A stretch of DNA of 64,000 nucleotides from Cichorium intybus (GCA_023525715.1 CM042011.1:6337283-6401282), one strand, 5' to 3'; shown: positions 12,271 to 25,715, counted from the first letter of the stretch. Program-made: numbers and translations. Notes: a model not told the origin generated them from the sequence alone.

Positions 12271-14379
12271 AAAACATAATACTTTCTATTATTCTGATAA
12301 ATAGAGCATCCTAATGTGTATCTATGACTTTGTGCCTTGTGCACGATTGTGATCTGACGTGAGTTTTACCGTTAAAATTTGGATGTGTATGTAGGTAACA
12401 ACAAGAATTGAAGGTAATGAAATGGGGGATAATTTCAAACCAGGTATCTAATAGTAGCATTGTACTTTCTGGGGTTAATTTTTAAATTGTTATTTGAGAG
12501 CTATCTGGGGCTAAATTTTAAATTGTACTTTCTAGGTTTAATTTTTAAATTTTAATTTGTCATCCGAGAGGTGCATGCGAGTCTTTTGTGTGTGCAGAGT
12601 GTGTTGTGTATGCGAGTTTGTACTGTGCATATGAGTATACGTTGACTATTGCATGTGTCTGTGTGTTTTCGGAACTAATGATGATACTGCAAATACGGAC
12701 CAATTGCGAAATTTTGATCAGACAAGTATTCTTGCATTTTTTAGTACATTAAACCTTGAGTAACAAAAAGATGATGCATCTGTCATGATTGTTCATAACT
12801 GTGTGTGTATACATATATATGTTTGTATTTGATGTTCGTGTTATGCATTTAGGCCTTATAGTAAATAAATAAATGTGGGATAAGTAGGATGTTATAGTAC
12901 ACTAAATGCTAGAAACAACTTACTTTCATTGCGTTTTATATTCTACAACTGGAAGGTGGTTTCGTGTGTTGTGTTCAGGGGATGCTTAGGAAAAGTCGCA
13001 CTTATAAAAGCCAAATATTTTGATGAAAAACACCAGTTCACATCTAACGCCTCCGCTAAAGCTGTTTACCTTGACTGTAAAATGAGGATGAGTCAAAATT
13101 TGAAAAAAAAAAATCAACGAGCGTTACCAAATGAGTGAAAAAACACAGGCAACAATTGTTGTAGCTGAACAAAAGGCCCAAACAGCGACTACTGCTATCA
13201 TGATCAACGCTTACATGTCAAGTGGGGTCGTTTGGGATTTCAGGTGCTTTTGCTGCAATTACTAAGGCAGTTGAAGTTTTTCATATGGATGCTTTTGGAT
13301 GAGGTTTTTCATTTGCTTGATCATTCGGCTGTTGGTTTAAAATTGAAGTTTTATAAGTTAATTGTGTATTTAAACTTTTATGTTTCTTATATTACTTTTT
13401 ATATTTCTTATGCTGGAAAATGGGAAAGAAATTTGTTGTTCGTTTTCTATTGTTTTCTATATTAGTTTAAGCAATAAAGTTGTTTGAATATTTAACTAAA
13501 TGTTGAAGTAGTTTGACATCGCTAATCAATGAATCCAATTTTGAAGGATATTTAGGATGAATTGTTTTACCAGTAATAGTATTAAACTTTGAATCACACG
13601 ATCTTTGCAGTTTTAATCGAAGTTATACCGGAACCAAAATTTTTATCTTTCTTATTTTTTATTAGGATGCTAAGATTTAGAGAATTTATGCTAATTGTTA
13701 ATTAGAAATTGCAATTTTCAGTTAATGATTATTTTTTTCAATTAATAATTATAATCTTTGATTTATAATTACATAACACCATATATGGTATAAACTAATA
13801 TTATGTAATGTATTATTGTCAGTATGGAGTTTTTTTAGTTTACTATTAACTTTGAATGTTTTCCGTAAATTTTTTTATTTATGACATTATTGGTTTATTA
13901 CTTATGGATATGTTTGATTATCTTATTTTTTTTGGATTTTTATAAAAAAATTAGGGCACTACCATGTATAATTGCAGTCGTTATCTCGAGTCTAAAATTT
14001 TAATGTTTTATAGTTGTGTATCTCATTAAAAATTGTGAACTTACAATCTAAAGTTTTTTTATCGATTTCTTATATTTATTTGTATAAACATATATAAATT
14101 TTGTAAGTTGCTCTTTATACAAGTCACTTATTATGTATTATTTGTTATATTTTAAATTGTCACTCCGTGTATTTCTTATTATAATATTTTAATTAATCAT
14201 CATCCGTGTATCACACGAGTTTTTAACCTAGTTACTCATAAAGTATGAGTGACTTAACGGAAAAATCAGCTCCTAAATACTATAATAAACGATGACGATA
14301 TAAATCAAGTAATCAAGCAATCTAAAAGATGTTAACTAAACTGCCATGATGACAGTTGAAGGTAAATACGTCAAGAGAA

Positions 14380-14537
14380 ATTGTTTTTGTTCTTACCTTT
14401 TATTACTATCCATATTCCTACTTATATGATATCATGACATGTGTATTTAAATATTATTATTTTTATTAAATACGACACTTGTCATAATTTAACATGGGTA
14501 GGAATGTGAGTAGGAACAAAAGGTAGGAAACAATACA
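14380..14537. mobile_element. Foldback MITE-like inverted repeat
   Basis: The left arm starts ATTGTTTTTGTTCTTACC. The right arm, reverse-complemented, starts ATTGTTTCCTACC. Both arms then share TATTCCTAC, ATGACA(T/A)GTGT and TATTTAA around an AT-rich centre near 14450-14470. The length and near-complete self-complementarity fit a MITE. The superfamily is undetermined because I could not fix a target duplication. Confidence 0.6.
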
Positions 14538-15102
14538 ATTACTCATACGTCAAATATCTTTTAAAACAAAATTAACAAAACTTGCAGACCAAACAAATGA
14601 CCAATCCCATACATTTGCTGTTCTAAACAAACTAATTAATTTCATACATAAAATGTAACTGATGCTAACATACAAATCGGATAACTTTAAGTTGAAATCT
14701 TTTTTTATAAAGATTTATTTTAACTATGTGTAGATTAAATAATTAGAAAATTAAAAAGCAACCCCATTTTCTCCTTGTGAGTTAATGTGTAGATTGAATC
14801 AAAAAATAAAAGGACGAAAAGATGGCCTTTGTTTAGTTAAAGGAGTCAATGGAACAATAAGGATATCTTTAAGCCTTTAGAATTGACAAAAAGTGTACAT
14901 CACTTTGTTTGTCCTGATTTAGCCAAATAAACATTTACTCTTCTCAAATAACTCATTCTTAAAAGATATAAAATATTCTATAGTTTCTTAAAAACAACAT
15001 TAGTTGTATCCTAAAAAATAGACTTTTTGTACTTTGACTTGTCGTGAAAAAGAAAAGTACATCATCTCTTTTTTGTTAACTTCTTGACTCTAATTATACT
15101 TA
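14538..15102. other. AT-rich spacer, nothing recognised
   Basis: No open frames or terminal repeats that I can support between the foldback element and the 1.2-kb MULE. Confidence 0.5.
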
Positions 15103-15111
15103 TAATTATTA

Positions 15112-16303
<1,192 letters not shown>

Positions 16304-16343
16304 TAATTATTATTTTGATTATGATTCCCCCCACCCCCACCCC

Positions 16344-16472
<129 letters not shown>

Positions 16473-16473
16473 T

Positions 16474-16519
16474 GGGATCTAATAAGAAGTGAAGTTTGTG
16501 TAGGAAGGTAAGAAGATAT
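16474..16519 (+). repeat. Left terminal inverted repeat of the ULP1-MULE
   Basis: 46 bp beginning GGGATCTAATAAGAAG. By eye it matches the reverse complement of 25871-25916 at 36 of 46 positions without gaps. It lies three bases inside the (TA)n tract. Confidence 0.75.
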
Positions 16520-17135
16520 CTGGACCACCAACCCCAACAAATCAACGATTATAAATACAAATGGTATTTTTCGGAATTATATGTAACATATATGTTAAGA
16601 AAAGGCAAATAAGATACAGTTGAGGTTAAATCCGTCAATTTAAAAAACTTATCTCTCCAATCCCATATTACAGCACGTCTCTGTGTTAACTCACCCATGA
16701 ATTTTGCCCTCAAAATAGCCACCAGATACGAAATTGTGTGTGAAGAACTTATGCGATTTTAATGGAGATGGGATACGATGAAATTCAAGTTATGTATCAC
16801 GATTTCGTCTCTTTCAAATCATTTTATGATTCTGCAATGGCTCGACAACCTACTCAAAGGTTTTATGTTCTCCAAACCCTAATATATCAAGGTTGTATCT
16901 TTTCACAGCCATATTTTTTGCCCAAAAAGAAGCCAACCGATTTTAAATTGAGAAAGAAGAATCAATGGGATTTTATTGGAGATTGGGTATCATCAGATTC
17001 AAGATACTTTATTACGTTTTATCTCCGACGATCTTATAAATTTTCTGCGGATTGAGTACGTAGTTGAAGGTATTTTGCCCCGGTCATCGACAATTCTCAA
17101 CCACGTATTGCTCTCAAGTTGAAATTTTTTGACTT
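16520..17135. other. Left arm of the MULE, unassigned open frame
   Basis: Between the left terminal repeat and the first ULP1 exon. An open frame on + at 16762-17055 (97 codons, beginning MEMGYDEIQVMYHDF) has a good ATG context and reasonable codon texture. I recognise no domain and see no splice connection to the ULP1 gene. It could be a captured fragment or chance. Confidence 0.3.
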
Positions 17136-20100
17136 ATGGAATATCACAGTCAATCACAACCTATTCGAGATGCAACCGGTAAGTAAAATCGCATCAGTTC
17201 TTCACTCTCAATTTCATATGACAATTTCAACCATTAATGTCAATTTCAACCATTAATTTTACTGCTTCGTATGAATCATTAATCACAACCTCTTCACTCT
17301 AAATTTCACTTATGGAATATCACATTCATGACAATTTCAACAATTAATGTCAATTTCAACCACGATGAATAACATTATCACAACCTATTCAAGATGTAGT
17401 TATGTGGGAAATCATTAATTTTTCTGTTTCGTATGAATCATTAATCATAACATACTCGAGATGTAATTTTCTAGACATTTATGACAATTTCAACCACAAT
17501 TGATAATGTAATTTTACTGCTTCTTGACATTAATGATTCAACCATGTTACCATCTCAATTTCGTATCCTCAGACATTCATGTAACAAAGATTCAAGATAA
17601 AAATTAGTGATTCATATGTTTTAAGTGAATCACATACGTTTTTATGAGTGTTTCTTGCTTCTAAGTGATTCAATTATGGAAACTTCCTGTCCATAATATG
17701 CTTAATATTTTATGATTGTGTAAATTATGCTTAATTTTTTTAGGGATTTTAGTGTGGTTTTACAGCTTTTTAGTGATTTAGTGATTCAAGTATTACACCT
17801 TACTGATTCAAGTATTACACCTTCATGATTCAACTTCTTTATTGATTCAAGATTATTTAGTGATTCAAGTATTACACCTTACTGATTCAAGTATTACACC
17901 TCCATGATTCAACTTCTTTATTGATTCAAGATTATGATTATGTTTTTTCAGAAAAAACCAAGAACAAGATCACATCACATTCGTATTCTCGGAAGCGTCC
18001 AAATGATGATGATGATTTTGTGAACCCACCACCTGTTACACTTCCAATACAAAAGCTTGTGGCAAAGGAAACCAGAATGCCAAATTCAAAAAAAGTGAAA
18101 GATTCCTTACGGAAACTGAATACCAGGTTCCCCCCGTCACACATAACCCAAACAATGGCATGTTTAAACAATGAACAAAGAAGATGTATACAATCTATTG
18201 GGTTTGGATCGGCTATAACAATGAAATTACAAAAACCTCCACGAAGGTTATGTTACTGGGTTGTCGACAATTATGACCCAACCACAAATTCCATTCGTTT
18301 TAACGACCAAAACCTTTTAGTGACAAGAGAGAAAGTACATGCAATATACGGGATTCCAATGGGTGACATACAAATGTCTAACCCTTACAAGGCAAATCCT
18401 AAAAATCGCGTTGTCAAACATTGGAAATCCCAATTCCCGAAATCGATCAAGAGAATACGACTAACCCATGTTGTGGAGATGATTCGAAAGGACACGACTG
18501 GTGGCCCGCTGTTTATTATGAATTTTCTTGTACTTTTCGTATCGGTTATGATTGGATGTCCAACGATGGGGACAATCAATCAAGCTTTCTTGGAGAATAT
18601 TAAGGGTGACGTGCATATCAAAGAATTAGACTGGTGCGGATTCGTTGTATCATGTTTGAAATCTAGCCGAATGACATGGAAAAGATTCGACGATAAGTGC
18701 AATTACGGAGGTCCCATTGTATTTCTTTTGGTAAAGACGTTACCTAGAGTATTTTAAAACATGATTAAATATTTGTATACATATTAACTTTCATTTCAAT
18801 TTTTTTTGTAGTTATTTTACATTCATTTTACTAAAGTTGATAATGTCACAATTAAAAGTTCAACGGCTGGATTGATTCATTGGACATCAGCCATGTTAAA
18901 AGACAGGGAATTGGAAGAGCTGTCTAAAGGAGGTTTCGGAAATGTAGTTATTTCATCATCTCAAGACACGAACATGAATCACATTGAACAAGGTATTTCA
19001 AACTATTTTCAATACCATTAAAATATACAAAACTGAATAAATTGGAATTCCCATATGCAATTTATAAAATAGAACATGAAGAGGTTGATGATGTTGCTGC
19101 ATCACAAAGAGATTGTATATCTCCTGGTCGCTTTACTAAAGAGGTAGCTCAAGAGACATCGGAAAAATATGAGGACTACAACGTGGAGGTAATAGACCAA
19201 TGTAGTTCATGCTTTTTTATGCTAAATTTAATATGTTCTGGTTCATGTATTTTGTCATATATACCGATTCTAGTACCCTTACAGAATTCATGCTTCTTCC
19301 TAGGAAATTATATCAGAAATCAACTTCAATTTCAACGCATATCACATCACAATGAGAGCTATAGATACATGGTTGGTGCGAGGTATAAAGAAGTTTCCAG
19401 ATTCCGAGGAATTGCGCATGTTAGTGACTAAAAGGAATCATGAATTCAACCTAGCATGCCCATATTTTCCAAATTCTGATCTTCCTCATGATGGGACGTT
19501 TTTCAATGGTGTCACCACACCTGTGCATGGTCGAGAAATTACAACCGAATCTAAAGACCTTGAGTTTCATGAAGCCGCAATTGACGATGATGCACATAAT
19601 GATGTCGTATTTAGTACGCCTTTTACTCAGATTCTTGATGAAGAAGCTTTTGACATTTTGGAAAAATCGGCATTAGCAACTACCAAAGAACTTTCAGGAC
19701 ATCAAAGTTCTACTCTTTCTAATCGTCGTGAATCAGACATCAAAATTGATGATGTAAACACCGTTCCTCTCACCATCATTGCACCAAGACGGACGAAAAG
19801 TTTTGTGCAACTGACAGACAATCTTAGATCTCCTTATTATAAACGGACTGTTGATCCGAATAAACGTCTTAAATCGACGGAGGAGAGAGTGTCGGGTTGT
19901 ATTTTTGCAGGGCTGGACAATGAATGGTACATTTTCCATATTAATATATACATTCCATTTTAAATAGACTTGATCACTAACTTATACTTACTTTTATTGT
20001 AACTTAGGGATCTTGTATTTGAAACAAAGTTTGGAGATAGAGGCCATCGAGGAATTTTTGTGTCTATGATTCCTGGATCCAAAATCCATGGAACAATAAT

Positions 20101-21124
20101 CGACATATGGGCTACTATTCTAAACCATCAAGAACGTCATAGAAACAAAAAGTCACCATCAAGAATGTTTTTTTCTTGCACACTTCTGGTAAAATAAAAC
20201 TTTATTTGAGATATTTGGTTTAACCGATTCAAAATCTACTTTCATATTCAGTTTTTTAAATACAATAACTCATTTCACATATATGCATTTTTATCACAGA
20301 GCAACTACATACTGGATGAGGCCATCTGTATAGAAAAGCGATACAAAATGTTCGTTGATCGTATGAATGAATATATTGAAAAGTATAAGCAATGCACAAA
20401 CTTTAAAGATGTGGACCTTGTAAGTAGTTTTTTTTCAACATTTTACACTAATTAACTTGTTTTACACAAACCATGTGCAACCAAATTATTTGTTGACATC
20501 AGGTGTTCTTCCCGGTTCTTGAATTTGAACATTACTACCTTATTGTCTTTGATTTAAAAAAATCCCAATGCGTAATAATAGACAACATGTTCAGTGAAGA
20601 GTCACTTGAAGTAAAGTATGGTAACGTACCCTCTGATCTGGTAAGGAACTTATATTTTTTATTAATAAAATAATGTGCATACGTTTAATTCTAATCACCT
20701 ATCGTATTTATAACAGAAAATACTGTTCTATTTGTACATTGATGCTTTGAACCATCCAAAATCAAATTCAATAATGCGCACAATCCCAGTGTCCTTGTGC
20801 ATGGAATGGATGACATCGCGAAACTACATTGATTGTGGAGTATTCCTTATGAGGCACATGGAAACATATAAAGGCGAGAATGTGGATAAATGGGATGTGG
20901 GTTTGGAAACTGAACTCGAAGACAGTGACGACCAACAAATGCAGTTAGATGAGTTGCGAAAAAAGTATGTCACCAAAATTTTGACATCAGATTTGAATGT
21001 TATCAAACCCTCTCTGTACAAAATGTTGGCATCATACGATAAATTATCCGATACGGAGAAGGAGAGTTTCAACACAGAAGAACATCTAATGAAGATTGAG
21101 GGCAGAATCAGTTTGTTTTATTAG
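17136..21124 (+). CDS. MULE-borne ULP1/C48 cysteine protease-like gene, 9 exons
   Basis: Proposed exons: 17136-17178, 17952-18730, 18812-18992, 19073-19188, 19304-19926, 20008-20188, 20300-20419, 20503-20640, 20717-21124. Each junction has GT..AG borders and the phases agree, giving 863 codons (862 residues) with no stop. The N-terminal half (residues ~15-300) is the conserved plant region of these transposon proteins (YGIPMGDI, STAGLIHWTSAML). The C-terminal domain has the C48 order His691 (FEHYYLIVFDL), Asp708 (VIIDN) and Cys767 (DCGVFLMRHME); the 17-residue His-Asp spacing equals that of yeast Ulp1. ULP1 enzymes remove SUMO, but for MULE-borne versions the substrate is unknown. The usual Gln shortly before the Cys is not evident. 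It converges on the transposase, 779 bp away. Calling it protease-like is secure; activity is inferred. Confidence 0.85.
17520..17938 (+). promoter_or_regulatory. TGATTCA motif array, left arm of the MULE
   Basis: At least eleven TGATTCA copies in about 400 bp, nearly all in + orientation. The right arm (24700-25530) carries the same motif mainly as TGAATCA, so the arrays point in opposite directions. That geometry suits subterminal transposase-binding sites or a bidirectional control element; the function is inferred. Confidence 0.5.
17781..17938. repeat. Two 79-bp tandem units rich in TGATTCA
   Basis: Units 17781-17859 and 17860-17938 are nearly identical, each with four TGATTCA copies (GTGATTCAAGTATTACACC, CTGATTCAAG, CATGATTCAAC, ATTGATTCAAG). 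They lie in intron 1 of the ULP1-like gene, ending beside its acceptor. Confidence 0.9.
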
Positions 21125-21903
21125 AGTTTCATCAAGATTTGAATAACATTTTATGCCACGTTTTTTTAGATAAATATTTTGACGTTTTTAAAAGTAATCT
21201 CTATTTTGATGTGACAATATGTGTAATTAAAGCATCTTGTTTGTTTAGCATTTTTTTCCTTTCGTCCAACTTTTATATTTCATGCCTTCACTGCACACAA
21301 GTGATTCACGGATTCCTAGTGCATTTCAATGCATTTGTTGTGAAGCCTTTTATGGTGTCTTTTTGCATTTTTAGTACATTATCACATGTTACCATCTCAA
21401 CTTCGATTTAATACAAATACATGCCATTTAGGCAGCAATAACTTGTACTTTATGCATTGAATCTAGTACTTTGATCATAATCTGTGAACATACCCATTGT
21501 AAACATATTTTTCTAAAAGCCACCATTTTTGGTCAAAAAATCCTATTGGTCAAAAACGCCTTTTTACTCTATCGTTTGTCTTCTTTAGTAATTCAATAAA
21601 CTAAAACCAAACCATTCAGAATATGAAAAAAAATCATTTTGGTCGAAAACCCCTTTTTACTCATTTCATACATATTTTCCTAAAAGCCACCATTTTGGTC
21701 AAAAAAACTCCTTTTTACTGTATTGTTTGAGTTATTTAGTAATTAAATAAACTAAATCAAACCATGCAGAATGTGAAAAAAAAAGCCCTCGTTCAATTTA
21801 TGTTTATTCCCGAAATGCTTACCACAAGATAACAAAGATTCATGTTTTTCATCCAATTACATAGTTTGGCAGAAAAACAAATAAATAACAAGCATAAATT
21901 CAA
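21125..21903. other. Spacer between convergent MULE genes, with ~167-bp duplication
   Basis: No gene. Two diverged head-to-tail units start at 21503 and 21670, both with ACATATTTT(T/C)CTAAAAGCC, GGTCAAAAA, CC(T)TTTTACT, TTTAGTAATT(C/A)AATAAACTAAA and CAGAAT(A/G)TGAAAAA. The strip supplies the 3' ends of both genes. Confidence 0.65.
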
Positions 21904-24690
21904 CTATCTGGCATGAGAGTCATTTGTTTCTTTCTGGCAAGTGCGAGCATTATGATCAACATACTCCCCGCATCGTCCGCATTTTCTCAAGCTCTTTTTT
22001 GCCTTCAAAATAGCCTTCTCTTTTTCTCCTATCAACCTTGTCTTAATTGGCCCACTACCCTTGTTTCTAATTCCTTCTGGAATTTTAACTATTACTTCAT
22101 CTCGCTTTTCAACACCAATCATCGATTCAATAAACAATTTGTTCGTCATGGGTTGTTCATTTCTTGTATCCTCATCAACATCTGTCATCATCTTCCTTAT
22201 TCTCTCTCTATAACCATTCAACTTCTCCTTATTAAGCGCTAACCGGTCAACACAATAGTCAACTGAGAAGTATATGTCCCGGATCATTGTCTTAAAGTCT
22301 TCATTTCCATTGTTTGTAGGACAATGACGCATATTATATCCAATTGATGATCTCGGTACTACATCCTTTGTCCATCTTTTTGACACATATTTGCTGGGGA
22401 AATGTTCCACCCCCGACATTCTTAATACATAAAAGCAGTGTCTACATAAACATCCAGTTAGTTCGAAGCGGAAGCACGAGCAACTAACTGTGCAATCGGA
22501 TTTAATGAACGAAACCTATCAATATAAGAAATCATTATTTTCTGTGTATTTATGAAGATTTTATAGATATAATGGAGATCAATTTACATACCTCGAAATC
22601 ACCTATATGTTTAACATCTGCGTCAGTATCCTTGATTTTGAAATTGGTGATTCCATCGTAGTCTTCTACTTTAATTGCATAACATGTCAGCATTGATGCC
22701 TTTATCTCCTTTTGGATTTCAAAGAATATAGTTCGTGTGAATATTTGAGATGCCTCCTTTTCAATCAAAAATTTGGTTTCAAGTTCAGGATTCGTGTAGC
22801 GCGAGTCATGATCGTTTTTACGTTGAACAAAACGTTGTGCTTCCATTGCCGTTTCAAAATGACTAACAAACTCAACTAAATGCAAATCTGTATTTGTTAC
22901 CAAGCCGTAAAAGTAATTCTCGCCTTCTGATCTTGAGGTCGTTCTCATTAAACCTGATAAGTGCCAATCCTTAAAATAAGCAGGAATCCACTTATCTCGA
23001 ATTTCAAACATTTCTTTAAACCATTTGTTACTATTTAATTCGTATTCATCCATGATCAATTGCCATTCTATTTCAAACTCCGCCGGATCGATTCGCTCGT
23101 TCCATATAAGATTATTTAGACGTTTCAAAACACCCGTCTTCGACATATTAGAACCCAGCTGAAAAATCAACAACTAATCATTATTAGTTTAACTGAATAA
23201 TCTCATAATTTAACTGTTGCTTGACACTAATGATTATGTGCTTTTAGTGATATGTTTGCATTCAACAATACTTTCATTTTAGTGCATCTTATCATTCATT
23301 TTAGTGCATCTTTTTACCACACATTTTTAGTTTTAAAAAAAATAACCAAGCTGATTCTATTCTATTTACCTTGTTTGTGAACTTCTGTGAGATGTGCCAC
23401 ATACACAAGCGATGCCTACACGATCGTGAAAAAACTAATGGAATCACCTGCTTGATAGTCGGGTCTTGATCCGTCACCAACACCCTTGGTTCCCGCCCGA
23501 ATGTAGTTTTAAAAGCCCGTAACAATCATTCATAAGATTCTACTGACTCACTAGAAAGCAAGCCAACTGCAAACGTGACACACCTTTTGTGATTGTCGAT
23601 GCCGGTAAACGGCACCATAATCATGAAGTACCTATTTAACAAAGATAAAATAGGCAAAATAAACTTGTTATTACTACTGTTGTTTTAATACATTTCAAGT
23701 AAGCAAAAATATTAAGTACTTGTTTGTCCGGTAAGTAGCATCGAATCCTACAACATCTCCAAATGCAAAATAATTACGCTTCGCTTCTTCATCTGCCCAA
23801 AATAACCCGCTTAACTTCCCCTCACTATCCACACGATATTCAAAAGAAAAGTCATCTAAATACTCCTTCTTTTTACTGAGCTTCTCGATTACCATGTCCG
23901 CATCACTTTCGCCAATGAATCCAATCCAATCCCTTTTCAAATTCTTGCACTCAACTTTTGTTGCCCCTACTTTCTCAAATCCTCCTTGTGTTTGCTTCAA
24001 TACATTGAATGCTCTAACCGGACCAACGTTGATATCCGAAGCGTCATGTACTAGTTGTTTTTGAGTATACATAAGCCTCCTGTTACTTTTTAAAAAATGA
24101 AAATCTTCCGGCTTAACTAACTCATGATTGTGTTTCTCCTCAAAATATCTAACCTCCCAAAGGTTTGCATCATTAACCTTCAATCGAATACAAGCTTTAC
24201 ATCCTACTCGGTGACTCGGTCGGTTACGATGTTGTTTGCTCCCCTCTTTCAAACTATCAAATGAACGTTTCCTTTTCTTGCCCTCCCTATTACACAAGAT
24301 GTACATACGCGAATAACCGTCTCCTTTTTTGGATTGCTCTGCAGTTGCTTTTCGAATCTCAAAGCCACTTTTTCGTGCATAATCTCTATAAAATGCGAGA
24401 GCTTCTTCATATGAATGAAATTGTTGCCCTACAAATGGTTTAAAGTCAACTTCAGGTGTCCAACTTTTTGCAACCAGACTTAGACATTGAACCCCATCAG
24501 CCTGAATATTTGTTGGTTGCCATTCACACATATCTGTCACATACACAAGCTTATTGTTGTCAGCAATCACCATAAAATGTCCATATTTAACATAAATTTT
24601 TGATTCAATTACTAATATACCAGATACATTTATAGGCCCAGCTGTCGAGCCTAATGCTTCATTAACATTCACGGGTGTTGCTTCCATCAT
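21904..24690 (-). pseudogene. FAR1-type Mutator (MULE) transposase with one nonsense codon
   Basis: Coding exons on the minus strand: 24690-23720, 23631-23370, 23158-22592, 22515-21904. All have GT..AG borders and compatible phases, giving 804 codons. Exon 1 has the FAR1 DNA-binding fold (FHSYEEALAFYRDYARKSGF, C and H residues through KHNHEL), then the start of the MULE transposase domain (GFDATYRTNK, first catalytic Asp). Exon 2 has TDQDPT (second Asp) and CRHRLCMWHI. Exon 3 has an EIEWQLIMDEYEL region likely to carry the Glu. Exon 4 has the SWIM zinc finger (CSCFRF..GCLCRHCFYVL) and a C-terminal CxxC knuckle. Codon 359 (23528-23526) is TGA, where relatives have Trp. Apart from that it is complete, so the inactivation looks recent or the base call needs checking. 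Confidence 0.85.
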
Positions 24691-24699
24691 TTTACTTTG

Positions 24700-25530
24700 T
24701 ATAGTTTTTCTGTAAATGAATCATTAACCATACTAATTGAATCATCAATAATACAATAATGAATAAGCAATACTCACCTGGTAACTTTTGATCTTCAGTT
24801 GTTTGATTCAATGAATTCCTTGATCCATTGATAACCTGTAATTGAATCATTTATTACTCGTATGACAATTTCAACTGTTAATGTCAATTTCAACCATTAA
24901 TTTCAACTTCACCCATTTACTCGTGTAATTTCTCCTGTATTTGAATCATTTACTATTACAGTCACGAATCAGAATTTATCCTCATTAACTAATAAGTCCA
25001 TCATCACTAATACATTATCGATTCAGCAGTACATTAATTTTTCATGTAAATGATTCTTTTACTTGTATAATTTAAATAAAATAAAGAATCAGGAATACTA
25101 ACAATATTCCTTCAGCAATCCTAACAATAATGAATCATTTACATGAAAAATTGAATCATCATTAACTTGTATAATTCCCCCTGATTTACCATCATTAACG
25201 AATCAGCAATACTAACACTAACGAATCAACAATCCTAACAATAATGAATCATTTTACATGAAAAATTGAATCATCATTTACTTGTATAATTCCCCCTGAT
25301 TTACTAACATTGACGAATTAGCAATACTAACAATAAGGAATCAGCAATACTAACATTACCGAATTAGCAATACTACAAATTACAAATCATTTACAAAAAA
25401 GCATCATCAGTAACTTGTAGAAGGAATGAGCATTATCGTCATTTACTGATAACTGAATCATCACTAATACATGATCGAATCAGCAATACTAACCTGGTAA
25501 CGCTGTTATTCAGATGCTTGATTCAATGAA
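24700..25530 (-). promoter_or_regulatory. TGAATCA motif array, right arm of the MULE
   Basis: About 15-20 GAATCA/TGAATCA copies lie upstream of the transposase start, for example near 24716, 24740, 24843, 24943, 25131, 25152, 25242, 25267 and 25452. They are mostly in the orientation opposite to the left-arm array. The arm also shares GACAATTTCAAC/TTAATGTCAATTTCAACCATTAAT with 17218-17260 on the left. Confidence 0.5.
24778..24835 (-). other. Probable 5' untranslated exon of the transposase gene
   Basis: A 58-bp segment bounded by CAATTACAG and CCAG|GTGAGTATT on the minus strand. It would splice to an acceptor at 24711-24710 (TTTACAG), 19 nt before the ATG at 24690. The joined frame contains stops, so it would be leader. 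A related but diverged segment ends at 25494 with CCAG|GTTAGTATT, suggesting the leader exon was duplicated. Confidence 0.5.
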
Positions 25531-25715
25531 TTAGTTGATCCAATGATAAATTTTTGATGCTTAGATGTACAACTTCGAACTCCTTGCTCTAATGAATTCG
25601 TTTTATCCAACGATTCAATGAATTTGTTGATTCTTTTAGACTTTTTGCAATGCTTCAACACACTTGCGTTTTGCTCGGAAAAACACCCTAGTAAAAAAGA
25701 TCGCTTTTTTAGCAT
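25506..25715 (-). other. Unassigned open frame upstream of the transposase
   Basis: A 69-codon frame (MLKKRSFLLGCF...NQASE), just inside the right end of the MULE and followed by a CCAG|GTTAG donor. No domain is recognised. It could be a leader exon of the transposase transcript or chance. Confidence 0.25.

Larger units (their letters stand above)
8865..14231 (+). mobile_element. Non-autonomous Helitron, about 5.4 kb
   Basis: The 5' end is TCTATACTCTTAATAAAG, preceded by A. The 3' end is CTAG (14228-14231), followed by T. Ten bases before CTAG is a hairpin, CGTGT-ATC-ACACG (14205-14217), and the segment CCGTGTATCACACGAG...TTTTTAACCTAG is the classic plant Helitron terminus. Insertion between A and T fits the family. 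No Rep or helicase reading frame is visible, so it is non-autonomous. The interior has short exon-like pieces: 9569-9637 (MASSSSSVVIWDFLDF...) with a following GT, and 10929-11040 after a good acceptor (YVSSKQKIELPRDFVLKF), perhaps a plant B3-type strand. These could be captured gene fragments, but I cannot name the donors. Confidence 0.85.

Noticed and set aside
12092..12277. His/Thr-rich minus-strand open frame
   Set aside because: Product of the degenerate TG-rich minisatellite in the Helitron.
17781..17938. CRISPR-like regularly spaced repeat (TGATTCA units)
   Set aside because: Plant nuclear context, only two 79-bp units with no unique spacers, and inside an intron of a transposon gene.
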